A stretch of DNA of 64,000 nt from assembly GCA_038210495.1 (NCBI GenBank), contig JBBQWR010000029.1, positions 1 through 64,000 of the forward strand, given 5' to 3'. The translations under genes and the position numbers were made by a program. The stretch comes from JBBQWR01 sp038210495 (GTDB taxonomy: Bacteria; Planctomycetota; Planctomycetia; Pirellulales; DATAWG01). Below are positions 35,651-43,990 of this stretch, piece after piece. Numbering within the stretch: position 1 is the first letter of the stretch; each line of letters starts with the position of its first letter. The notes beneath the pieces are model-generated. The model worked only from the letters and a program-made list of their open reading frames with translations. It was not told the origin of the DNA and did no database searches.

Positions 35651-38047
35651 CTACCGGTGAAACAGCGTGGCGCCAGCATCTTTAGATGCGGCGGCGGGCT
35701 GTGCCTCGGGCGCCAGACGACGCGCGACGGCGTGGTCCGCGTGGGCTTCGTTCGTGACATCGCCGCTGTAGATCATCATCTCGGTGGCGCTTACGAGCTT
35801 CGTGCCTAGGGCGCCGCATTCGGTTTCGGCGCGGAATACTTGCTTGCCACTCTTGTCGGCCCGAGCGTGAATCTTGTAGATAATTTCCGCGCCCGGCGCG
35901 AGGCTCTCCAGAGGATGGAAGGCAACGACGCCGTTAGCGATATCGTGGGCGCCGCCCTGCGCGGAAATCGGTTCGATCCCCGCGGAGAAGTAAGCCACGA
36001 TGCCAACGGCTTCGGCGCTCTTCGTTCCGCGGTTGCGAACGTGCATTTCATAAACGACTTCGTCACCGACCGCAATCGGCCCCGCCGGATCGATGACATC
36101 GAGCTTAAGATCGGCCAAGGCTTCGACATTGGTCGTGAACGTCGCCATGTCTCCGACGTCGGCGGCCGCGGCGGTCGTGACTTGCACGCGGTTGGGGCCG
36201 GGCGTGGCGAGCGTGCATTTCATTTCCAGAGCAGCGTCGCCCCCAGCCTTGATGGCCGGAACCGACCACACGACTTTGCCTTGATCGGCCCGATATTGTC
36301 CGCCGGCCGAGGCCGAAACGAACTTGGCGCCCTGCGGCAAAGCGGCAGTGACCTTTACGTTTTCGGCGGTGGCGTTGCCTGGATTAGTCAACTGCATCGT
36401 GTAGGCGGCCATCGTGCCGGCGTACCGCGATTTGGCGCCATCGATGGCCACGGCGACGGCCGCTCGGCGAACGAGGACTTCTTGCGTGGCCTCGGTCTGG
36501 AGCCCCGGCTCGGCGGTGGCCGAGGCTTTGACCGAAAGCGTGCCCGACTGCCTAGCGGTCAGCTCGAGCTCGATCACTTTGCTGTCGCCGGCGCGAACTG
36601 TCCCGATCGAATGTTTGGTCGCGGCGGCGGCCGCATTGCCCACGGGCGCCAATTCGACGATCACGTTTTCGGCGTCGCCCGTGCCCGGATTGGCCAGCGT
36701 CAGGCGATAAATCTTGCTCTGTCCGAAGGTAATTTCGTCGGCGCCGGCGATCGTCATCGTGAGCTTCGGCTCCTGCACGTCGACCAGTGTTTGCGATCCG
36801 ATCGGCGAGAAAGTCCACTGCACGCCCAGATCAAAGGAGCGACCCTTGCGGGGCACGAGTTTTAGCGTCAACGTTTCTTTCCCGTGAGCGTCGAGCCGCG
36901 GAATCTTCCATTGGAACGGTTCGGCGGTGTCGGTCGAAACGACTCGAGCCGTGCCCGAGGTGGCCTGCGAGCCGATCACGTCGGTCCATTCCGGAATTTT
37001 GATCGAGACGGCGACCTCTTGCGCGGCGACTTCGCCGGAATTTTTGATCGTGACCAGGTAGGTCGCGTCCTTGCCGATGACGATCGTTCGCGGTCCGGCC
37101 GTCTCGACGCTGATCAGCGGACTCTGGCGAGTGAACAGCACGCCGCTTGAGGAAATGGCGGGCGCCACATCAACGACGGCTTCGCTGGTCTTGGGGGCTC
37201 GGCGGCTCGAGTCGATTGTTTCCGGCTTGGCGGCGTGCGATGGCGCGGCTTCGATGGCTAGCGGAGTCGGCTCGCTACGTTTGGCGGCTTCACCATGAGC
37301 CGCCGATTCACGATGGGGCGCCGCCTGGCGCGGCGGCGCGGGCTCTAACGATGCGGCGCCGTTGGGTGTGCCGACATGGTCGGACACCGTCGTTGGCGCC
37401 GCATCGGCGTCGACAACGACAGCCGCGGTCGCCGGCGCCGCCGCGCGACGTGGAGTGGCGCCGGTGACGGTCGGCGCCACAGGACTAGGACCGCTACCAG
37501 AACCGCGGCGCGAACTGGGCATATTGGCCGATTGATTTGCGGATGACGCCGCCGACGAAGACGCCGCCGAGGAAGACGACGCCGGTGGCGATGCCGACTG
37601 ACCAGTCGACGCGCGATCGGTGTCGGGATCGGCGGCTGGGCGAATGGCTTGTAGTCGAGCTGAAAGTGGTCGAGGGGAACGCGAGCTTGCAGGCGGACTG
37701 GCGTTTGAATCGCTATCCGCAGCCGCGCTGGCAGCGTCGTCGCTATCGGCGGGCTGAGAAAGTGTTTGAGGTTGATCGATCGACGGCTGATTCTTTTTAG
37801 TGGCTTGACTCGATGCCGCCGCTGGTCTGACCGAGCCGTTTTTGCCGGCGACGGTAGCTGAGTCGTTTGCCGAGGCGACCGTCGGACTCGAAGCTTTGGA
37901 TCGTCCCTTGTCGGAACCGGTCCAATTGAATTCGTTGCTGAATGGAAGCAAGCCGTAGGAATGAGACTCTTGCCCACGCGCGACGGTCGCCATCAATAAT
38001 GGCAGCAGGGCGAGGCAGACCAAGAAACCAGATAATTTGGTGGACAT
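35651..38047 (-). CDS. Secreted DUF11-type repeat protein
   Basis: A 798-residue protein from ATG 38047, which gives a signal peptide (KLSGFLVCLALLPLLMATVARG, cleaved after about residue 25); the ATG six codons earlier is less likely. Residues about 35-290 are low complexity, rich in Ser, Ala and Pro. The rest contains at least four immunoglobulin-like DUF11/NEW3-type repeats with signatures such as YLVTIKNSGEVAAQEVAVSI, YRLTLANPGTGDAENVIVEL, YTMQLTNPGNATAENVKVTA and YEMHVRNRGTKSAEAVGI. Such repeats build cell-surface or secreted structural proteins, and planctomycetes have many. No enzyme motif is present. Confidence 0.85.
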   Translation of the reverse strand: MSTKLSGFLVCLALLPLLMATVARGQESHSYGLLPFSNEFNWTGSDKGRSKASSPTVASANDSATVAGKNGSVRPAAASSQATKKNQPSIDQPQTLSQPADSDDAASAAADSDSNASPPASSRSPRPLSARLQAIRPAADPDTDRASTGQSASPPASSSSAASSSAASSANQSANMPSSRRGSGSGPSPVAPTVTGATPRRAAAPATAAVVVDADAAPTTVSDHVGTPNGAASLEPAPPRQAAPHRESAAHGEAAKRSEPTPLAIEAAPSHAAKPETIDSSRRAPKTSEAVVDVAPAISSSGVLFTRQSPLISVETAGPRTIVIGKDATYLVTIKNSGEVAAQEVAVSIKIPEWTDVIGSQATSGTARVVSTDTAEPFQWKIPRLDAHGKETLTLKLVPRKGRSFDLGVQWTFSPIGSQTLVDVQEPKLTMTIAGADEITFGQSKIYRLTLANPGTGDAENVIVELAPVGNAAAAATKHSIGTVRAGDSKVIELELTARQSGTLSVKASATAEPGLQTEATQEVLVRRAAVAVAIDGAKSRYAGTMAAYTMQLTNPGNATAENVKVTAALPQGAKFVSASAGGQYRADQGKVVWSVPAIKAGGDAALEMKCTLATPGPNRVQVTTAAAADVGDMATFTTNVEALADLKLDVIDPAGPIAVGDEVVYEMHVRNRGTKSAEAVGIVAYFSAGIEPISAQGGAHDIANGVVAFHPLESLAPGAEIIYKIHARADKSGKQVFRAETECGALGTKLVSATEMMIYSGDVTNEAHADHAVARRLAPEAQPAAASKDAGATLFHR

Positions 38048-38289
38048 GGTCAATCCGTTGAGCAAGTGAACGCATACAAACGCCCTACGACAGGCCGTTG
38101 TACGTCAATATCGGTCGCTCCACTGGTATGCGTTAAACCAATTATCGCGATGTTCCGCGGGATGCCGGCTAGGCAAGACAGGCGAAGTCACCGGGCTGGA
38201 GAAATGCGGCGAACCCGTTAAGAAATAAATGGGGCTGTAGCGCTGGATCGCGATAGCGCAAAAACATCTTCGCCGCCGCGCAAAAAATC

Positions 38290-38320
38290 AGGCCGGCTCA
38301 CCCTGAGAGTAAGCCGGCCT
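38290..38320 (-). terminator. Rho-independent terminator after the histone-like gene
   Basis: A perfect 9-bp stem AGGCCGGCT/AGCCGGCCT encloses a 13-base loop. Read on the minus strand it is followed by a G-A step and TTTTTT. It lies 57 bases after the stop of the Lys/Ala-rich gene. The remaining gap to the DUF11 gene (38048-38289) shows no gene. Confidence 0.85.
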
Positions 38321-38376
38321 TTCTCGTCGTATCATGTCGAAACGAGGGCCTGGTAAAAAGCCCTTGCCGTTCCGCT

Positions 38377-38508
38377 CTACTTCTTGGCGGTCTTCTTACC
38401 GGCAGCCTTCTTGGCCGGGGCCTTCTTCAGCGATCGCTTGGCCGTTTTCTTGGCGGCCTTCTTGTGCGAACGAACGATCTTCTTAGCGGCCTTCTTTTTC
38501 GTTGCCAT
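38377..38508 (-). CDS. Lys/Ala-rich histone H1-like small protein
   Basis: A 43-residue basic protein, MATKKKAAKKIVRSHKKAAK followed by further KKAPAKKAAGKK-type repeats. About half the residues are Lys and most others Ala. This matches the C-terminal tail of histone H1 and the AAKK-type small nucleoid proteins common in planctomycetes and some other bacteria; it should bind DNA or RNA without sequence specificity. GAGGAGCC and AAGGAC ribosome-binding sequences precede the ATG. The long open frame upstream of this start looks non-coding. The gene is monocistronic, with its own strong terminator. Confidence 0.8.
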   Translation of the reverse strand: MATKKKAAKKIVRSHKKAAKKTAKRSLKKAPAKKAAGKKTAKK

Positions 38509-38867
38509 GTCCTTGGCTCCTCGATCGAGCACCCGGTGCGTTTGCGATACTCTTCCCCCTGGGTACTCTGGGCAGGGGAAGCCGCGATGGTAACTGGAGC
38601 TGAAGAAATTGGCCGCGCGTGCCTCGGTAGTCGAATCCTTTCGACCTGGCGATTTCGGAACGGTCGCCTGAGCGACTCGTCCTTGAAATTCACCGCGGAC
38701 TCCCTTCCTGTCATCCTTGGAGCCGACACCGCGCCACCAATTCAACACGATTGCCCGAGAGCAACCGCTTCAGCGGCGGCATTGAACCAACAATGGTGGA
38801 AATTCGTCAAGATGAGTTTTCCGCGCACGACGCGGCGAGCAGCGTGATTTGCGCGGCGATGCCGAGT
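38509..38867. other. Intergenic region upstream of the histone-like gene
   Basis: About 360 bases with no convincing reading frame on either strand. The histone-like gene's promoter should lie here because its strong, separate terminator implies its own transcript; I cannot point to a clear -35/-10 pair. The small inverted-repeat element at 38868-38970 borders it. Confidence 0.4.
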
Positions 38868-38970
38868 GTAGGTCAGGCACTCTGTGCCTGACATGCGCAA
38901 ACTCTCGAGAACATAAATTTGCCAAATCGTCCCAAACCTGCGCCTGTCGTGCACAGGGTGCATGACCTAC
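38868..38970. repeat. Small inverted-repeat element overlapping the ino1 stop
   Basis: A 26-bp arm beginning GTAGGTCAGGCAC at 38868-38893 is matched imperfectly by its reverse complement at 38945-38970 (GTGCATGACCTAC). The whole unit is about 103 bp and MITE-like. The right arm runs over the ino1 stop codon (38967-38969), so the element supplies the stop codon of that gene. Confidence 0.7.
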
Positions 38971-40181
38971 GCTTTTTCCGCAACGCAGGCGTCCACCCAA
39001 GCCTCGAGCACTTCAAACTGCTTGCCAAAATCGTGCTCAGTCGTTCCTAGCGGACTCTTGAAAAACGCCGCGAGAAAAGTAAGCGCGCCGGTGTCGCCGC
39101 GGCGCCAAGCTCGCTCGGTCAAGCGGACCAGATCGAGCACTAGCGGCGCGGCGAGCAGCGAGTCGCAGCCTTGCCAAATGAACTGAAATGCCATCGGCGT
39201 GCCCAAAAATCCGCGGAAATGGACATGGTCCCAGGCCGTTTTCCAATCCCCCATGCTGCGAATGTATTCGATCGTCACGAGCGTTTGCGGGGCGTAGCCG
39301 AGGATTTCGCCGAGCAGCCGGTCCTTGCTGACGACCTTGCTCTTCTTATTGGCCGGATCGTCGAGCACTTTGCCATCCATGTTGCCGAAGATGTTGTGCC
39401 CGACCCAGCTCATCACCTCGAGATTGCGTTTGGCGAACATCGGGGCGAGCACGCTCTTGAGCAACGTCTCGCCCGTTTTTCCGTCGTAGCCATAGTGCCT
39501 TGCGCCGCGGAGTTCGGCCAGTTCGCCGATCGCAGAAGGCGTGGCGCCGAGCGAGGGCGTGAAATTTATGAACGAGCAGCCCAGTTCCAAGGCTGCGATC
39601 GCGTAGAGCGAACTTGCGCCGAGCGGACATTTTTGCGGCTTGTCGATCAGTTTATTCAGCTCAGACCACCGCTCCGGGATCGCCGCAATGTCGACGGGCG
39701 GCTCGGTCGAGGCGACGTACACGACGATGACATGCGCCAACTTGTTCGTTTCTTTGAAGGACGACAAATCGTCTTGGAGCCGCTCGATCGCTTGCCGCGG
39801 CGTCTCTTTCTTGTCGCGGAGCGCCGGGTCGGCAAATTTGGAAATCGTGGGCCCGACATTATGAATCGTTCCCCAGCGCAGATTTTTTTCGATCTTTTCG
39901 AGGTCCGCCTTGCACTGCCGGAGCAGATCGACGTCGATCGCCCGACTTTCGGTGTGCATCCGCATCGCTTCGTCGTAGAGCCGGCCGGGACGGATATCGT
40001 GGCCGCCGACGATCAGGTCCTTCCAGTCGATTAAATCGAGCGCCTCGAAGCGGGGCAGGGTCGTCACCAAGCCCGAGTTGCCGATCAGGCCTTTTTTCAG
40101 CGCGGTCAGTCCAGTCAGCACCGTCGTCGCCACGCCCCCCTTGGCGCCAATCAACCAGAGTCCAATACGAGCACGAGCCAT
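38967..40181 (-). CDS. ino1: Inositol-3-phosphate synthase
   Basis: A 404-residue NAD-dependent enzyme that cyclises glucose 6-phosphate to 1L-myo-inositol 1-phosphate in the cytoplasm. IGLWLIGAKGGVATTVLTGL is the dinucleotide-binding start. Conserved catalytic parts include FINFTPSLGATPSAIGEL, HYGYDGKTGETLLKSVLAP and SWVGHNIFGNMDGKVLDDP, with Lys residues around KSKVVSKDRLLGEILG. It resembles the shorter bacterial/archaeal form. Inositol here could feed phosphatidylinositol-type lipids or a compatible solute. No inositol monophosphatase or PI synthase gene is beside it. Confidence 0.9.
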   Translation of the reverse strand: MARARIGLWLIGAKGGVATTVLTGLTALKKGLIGNSGLVTTLPRFEALDLIDWKDLIVGGHDIRPGRLYDEAMRMHTESRAIDVDLLRQCKADLEKIEKNLRWGTIHNVGPTISKFADPALRDKKETPRQAIERLQDDLSSFKETNKLAHVIVVYVASTEPPVDIAAIPERWSELNKLIDKPQKCPLGASSLYAIAALELGCSFINFTPSLGATPSAIGELAELRGARHYGYDGKTGETLLKSVLAPMFAKRNLEVMSWVGHNIFGNMDGKVLDDPANKKSKVVSKDRLLGEILGYAPQTLVTIEYIRSMGDWKTAWDHVHFRGFLGTPMAFQFIWQGCDSLLAAPLVLDLVRLTERAWRRGDTGALTFLAAFFKSPLGTTEHDFGKQFEVLEAWVDACVAEKA

Positions 40182-40452
40182 AATGCGAAGCTAATTTCTT
40201 GTTTGAAGGAAACGGAGAGCCCAGCAAATTGACAATCGCGGCCAACGAGTTGGCGGCCGGGCAAGGTCAAGTTCGGGGCGAATCAGCGGTGTCGAATTTT
40301 GCAGAGAAGACGAATGAAAGCGTCCCCGGAAAGGGCCACGGGGGGCGTCTTCGGTTGGTGGGAGCGGAGGCCTGCGGCGGAGTGCGGTAAACCACTATCT
40401 TCAGCAGGGCGACGCAGTGCGTCAAGCCGGGGAAATTCGCGGCGGCGACCGC

Positions 40453-40680
40453 TCAACTGTCAGGTTTTTCAGGCCAGCGGATCCTATCCGTCGCCTCTCG
40501 TACAGCCGTCTCTAGTGTATTGCACCGGGAGTCTGGCCAACGGCGAGGAATCCAGCACCCTTCGACAAAAATATCCGTGAACCAAACTTCCTCCCGGAAC
40601 CCGAACGAACCATCAAAATTCCGGTAGAAGATCAACTTTCGCAATCCATCCTGGCTGGTTATCGTGTGAACATTGCCCAT
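40453..40680 (-). CDS. Small conserved hypothetical protein
   Basis: 75 residues from ATG 40680, 25 bases after the RND permease stop, so probably the last gene of that operon. The protein VHTITSQDGLRKLIFYRNFD, then GSFGFREEVWF and a C-terminal ETAVREATDRIRW, looks like a compact aromatic-rich domain that I recall from planctomycete genomes without a known function. A longer frame starting at 40752 runs into the permease gene and is unlikely. Between this gene and ino1 (40182-40452) I see no other gene. Confidence 0.6.
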   Translation of the reverse strand: MGNVHTITSQDGLRKLIFYRNFDGSFGFREEVWFTDIFVEGCWIPRRWPDSRCNTLETAVREATDRIRWPEKPDS

Positions 40681-40705
40681 GCCCCATCGTACCATCTTGC
40701 AACAT

Positions 40706-43700
40706 TTATGCGGCATTCGGCGCAGACGGCCGCCACCTCGCAAGTAGTTCATACCCCACCGGAATCACCATCCGCGTGAATAGCATGTTTGCAAGCAAGC
40801 CGCCGATCACCGCGATCGCCAGCGGGCGCTGCATTTGCGCGCCCGGGCCACCGCCTGGCCCGGCGGCGATGTTGAGCGCCAAGGGCAATAGGCCCAGGAT
40901 CGCGGCGAGCGAGGTCATCAAAATCGGCCGGAAGCGAACTCGGCCCGCGTGCAGTAGCGCCGGGCGCAGTTGCCAGCCCTCGCGAAGAAGTTGCTCGATG
41001 TACTCGATCAAAATGATGCCGTTTTTCACGTCCAGCCCGATCAGCAAAATCGCGCCCATGTAGCTGGACATGTTGAGCGGCGTGCCGGTGATCCACAGCG
41101 CGAATAGCGCGGCGCCGAGCGACAGCGGCTGTGTCATGAAAATCAGCAGCGGCAGCACGAGCGAGCGAAACTGAAACGCCAACAAGAGGAACACGAGCAC
41201 GACCGCGACGACCAACATCGTCGCCAAGCTTTGGAACGACTCGACTTGGCTTTCATATTGGCCGGCTAATTCCACGCGGTATCCGGCCGGCAGAGTTTGC
41301 TCGAACTCTCGGAGCTTGGGCTGGATCGCTTTGACCACGGCGCCGAGCCGATCGGGATTTTCCAGATCGCCCGTCACATCGATGCCCGGCTGCTGATTTT
41401 CGCGCCAGGTTTCGACCGGCGTGCGGCGGCGCGAGAACGTTACCAATTGATCGAGCGGGACGATTTTGCCGGATGGCGTGGCGATCGAGAGTTGCCCGAG
41501 AGCGTCCAGATCGTTGCGCAGCGCATCGGCAAGCCGAACGCGAATGTTAATCAGCCGCTCGCCTTGGGGCACGGTGTTGGTGATCTGCCCGAACAGAGCC
41601 GTGCGGACCTGGGACTGAATCTGCGTGGCGTTCAAGCCGACGGCGGCCGCTTGGATCGGATCGACTTGAAAGTAGATGTCGGGATTGCCTTCGTGGACCT
41701 TGTTGTCGGATTCGTTCAACCCGGCCGCCTTGACTTCGTCCGATTCGAGAATTTTACCCGCCGCTTCCGCCAGTTTGCGGAGGATGGCCGAGTCGGGGCC
41801 AAAAATCTTGATCTCGATCGGCTTGGCGGCGCCCGCCAGATCGTTAAGCTCGTCTTGCATCACCTGGATCGGCTCGACCCGTTGGACGGCCGGAAAATTT
41901 TTCTTCACCTCTTCTTGAATGTCGGTCATGATTTCGGTGATGGGCGGCCGATTCTGTCGATTTACCAGAGCGACGGTGAAATCGCCCCGAAACATCTGCG
42001 TGGCGAAGAACCCGTTTTCGGCGCCCGTTCGCCGCGTGTAAGTGGCCACATATTTATTGGCCCGCACGATGTCCTCGATGTTCCCCGCCATCGCATCGGT
42101 GGCCGCTAGCGACGTTCCCTCGGGCATAAAGTAATCGAGAATGAACGTCCCCTCGTCCATGTTGGGCAGCAAGCCCGATTCCAAACGGCCATACAACAGC
42201 CAAACCAATGGAATGGCCGCCAATGCCGCCACGATCACTGCGGTCGGCCATCGTAGCGCCAGGCCGAGCACCCGCTCGTAAAGATTTGCGAACCAGTTGA
42301 ATATCCTGCCAGGCTCGCCGATCGACCCTGGCTTGAGCACGCGCGCCGCGGCAAGGGGAATCAGCGTCAAGCTAAGCACCATCGACACCAGGACGGCGAC
42401 GCTGAGGGCGATACTCAGGGCCGAAAAGAACTGGCCCACCATGCCGGTGATGAACGCCAGCGGAATGAAGACCGTCACGGTTGTCAGCGTCGATCCGACG
42501 ACGGCGCCGGTGATCTCGCGCGAGGCGGCATCCACGGCGGCATCGGGGGATGGCGATGATTTGATTGGCGCCAGGGGGACAGTCCCCTTTTTCGCGGTTC
42601 CCTCATTCTCAGTGGACTCCGAAGAAACGGACAGTCCCCGCCCGGCGGTCGGTTGGGCCAAATGGCGGCAGATGTTTTCGATCACCACGACGGTGTCGTC
42701 GATAATCAGTCCGATCGCGACGGCCAGGCCGCCCAGCGACATTAGATTCAAGCTTTGGTGAAACCAGTGCAAAAACAGAAACGTAATCGCGATCGAGATC
42801 GGAATTGTGATCGCCGAGATAAGAGTCGCCCGCAGGCTGCGCAGAAAGAGCAGCAGCACGAGCACGCTCCCCACGCCGCCGATGAGAATGGCGTCCCGAA
42901 CGTTGGCCACCGATTCGCGGACGAATTGGGCCTGATCGTAAACCAAGTGCATCTCGATGTTCGCGGGCACGAGCGGCCGCAGCCGCTTGAGTTCGTCATC
43001 TAGCGCCGCCGCGACCTTGAGCGTATTGCCACCCAGCCTGCGAAAAATGCTCAGCGACACGACCGCGGCCCGCTCGTGCCGCCCGTTGAGACCCGAGACG
43101 GCTTGCGTGCGATCTTCGTGCCAGAGCCGTACCCGAGCCAGATCCTCGACCCGCAGTGGCTGACCGGCCTTAGTCGTGATAATTTGCCTGGCGACTTGGT
43201 CCGGCTGATTGGCGACCGACCGGCCGATGACTCCCAAAGCTTGATTGTTCTTGTCGATGCGCCCGGCCGCGTCAGTAGTATTGCCAGCCTGCAGTTGTTG
43301 GCAAAAATCGTCGATCGACAGTCCGGCCGACGCCAGCGCGTCGGGATTCGGCTCGACCAGGATTTCCCGCTCATCGCCGCCGGTTACGGTGACGTACGAC
43401 ACGTCCGGCAGTCGCTTGAGCAGCGGCCGAAGAGTGTAGGTGGCATAGTCCTTGAGCATCGCCGGGCTGGCGCCGCCGCTTAGATCGAAGCTGATGATTG
43501 GAAACACTGACGGTGTCTGCTGCTCGACGACGATCGAAATTCCCTTCGGCAAATCGCCGGACATCGTGGCGATCCGGCCGCGAACACCCTCCAGAGCGGC
43601 TCGCATGTCGGCGTCGCCGCTAAAGTGAACCGACATTTCCGTCGAACCGCGAATGGTCGACGACTGAACCCGCTGCGCGCCGGGCACCGTGCTCACGGCA

Positions 43701-43909
43701 TTTTCCAACGGCCGAGTGACCGAAATTTCCATCGTCTCGATCGACGTGCCCGGGAGTTCGGCGATGACGGCGATTCGCGGGAACGACACCTCGGGATAGA
43801 CGCTGTTGGGCATCTGCAGCATGGCAGCCACGCCAGCCGCCGCGACCAGCAGCGTCAGTAGCACCAAGACGCCAAAGTAGGGACGAGATTTCGAGGCGAG
43901 GTTGAACAT
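40706..43909 (-). CDS. RND efflux permease (AcrB/MdtB-type)
   Basis: A 1067-residue inner-membrane proton-driven pump. ATG 43909 is chosen because MFNLASKSRPYFGVLVLLT starts the first helix; the longer frame adds 17 unrelated residues. There are twelve helices in two halves. GGLAVAIGLIIDDTVVVIEN contains the TM4 Asp pair of the proton relay; VPGAQRVQSSTIRGSTEMSV and LDVKNGIILIEYIEQ are also typical. Odd feature: after ICRHLAQPT a stretch of about 35 residues contains an in-frame palindromic element (bases 42575-42640). It is the third gene of the outer-membrane channel/adaptor/permease operon. The substrate is unknown; HAE1-type drugs or envelope molecules are likely. Confidence 0.92.
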   Translation of the reverse strand: MFNLASKSRPYFGVLVLLTLLVAAAGVAAMLQMPNSVYPEVSFPRIAVIAELPGTSIETMEISVTRPLENAVSTVPGAQRVQSSTIRGSTEMSVHFSGDADMRAALEGVRGRIATMSGDLPKGISIVVEQQTPSVFPIISFDLSGGASPAMLKDYATYTLRPLLKRLPDVSYVTVTGGDEREILVEPNPDALASAGLSIDDFCQQLQAGNTTDAAGRIDKNNQALGVIGRSVANQPDQVARQIITTKAGQPLRVEDLARVRLWHEDRTQAVSGLNGRHERAAVVSLSIFRRLGGNTLKVAAALDDELKRLRPLVPANIEMHLVYDQAQFVRESVANVRDAILIGGVGSVLVLLLFLRSLRATLISAITIPISIAITFLFLHWFHQSLNLMSLGGLAVAIGLIIDDTVVVIENICRHLAQPTAGRGLSVSSESTENEGTAKKGTVPLAPIKSSPSPDAAVDAASREITGAVVGSTLTTVTVFIPLAFITGMVGQFFSALSIALSVAVLVSMVLSLTLIPLAAARVLKPGSIGEPGRIFNWFANLYERVLGLALRWPTAVIVAALAAIPLVWLLYGRLESGLLPNMDEGTFILDYFMPEGTSLAATDAMAGNIEDIVRANKYVATYTRRTGAENGFFATQMFRGDFTVALVNRQNRPPITEIMTDIQEEVKKNFPAVQRVEPIQVMQDELNDLAGAAKPIEIKIFGPDSAILRKLAEAAGKILESDEVKAAGLNESDNKVHEGNPDIYFQVDPIQAAAVGLNATQIQSQVRTALFGQITNTVPQGERLINIRVRLADALRNDLDALGQLSIATPSGKIVPLDQLVTFSRRRTPVETWRENQQPGIDVTGDLENPDRLGAVVKAIQPKLREFEQTLPAGYRVELAGQYESQVESFQSLATMLVVAVVLVFLLLAFQFRSLVLPLLIFMTQPLSLGAALFALWITGTPLNMSSYMGAILLIGLDVKNGIILIEYIEQLLREGWQLRPALLHAGRVRFRPILMTSLAAILGLLPLALNIAAGPGGGPGAQMQRPLAIAVIGGLLANMLFTRMVIPVGYELLARWRPSAPNAA
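42575..42640. repeat. Palindromic GGGGACTGTCC element inside the RND permease gene
   Basis: A 66-bp element bounded by GGGGACAGTCCCC and GGACAGTCCCCG, with an internal GGACTCCG. It shares ends and core with the intergenic copy at 52451-52528. Its length is 22 codons, so the reading frame is kept. It encodes a polar, low-complexity stretch (SSESTENEGTAKKGTVPLAP). Confidence 0.8.
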
Positions 43910-43990
43910 GCGGTGGGCAGTAGCGGATTGAAGCGGATGAGCGTCACATAGCCGCGGCATCCTGCCGCGCCGTCAAGCAATCTCGGCTTG

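Noticed and set aside
41297..42109. Long plus-strand frame opposite the RND permease gene
   Set aside because: It is antisense to conserved pump sequence; Asp/Arg/Gly-rich composition is typical of shadow frames.
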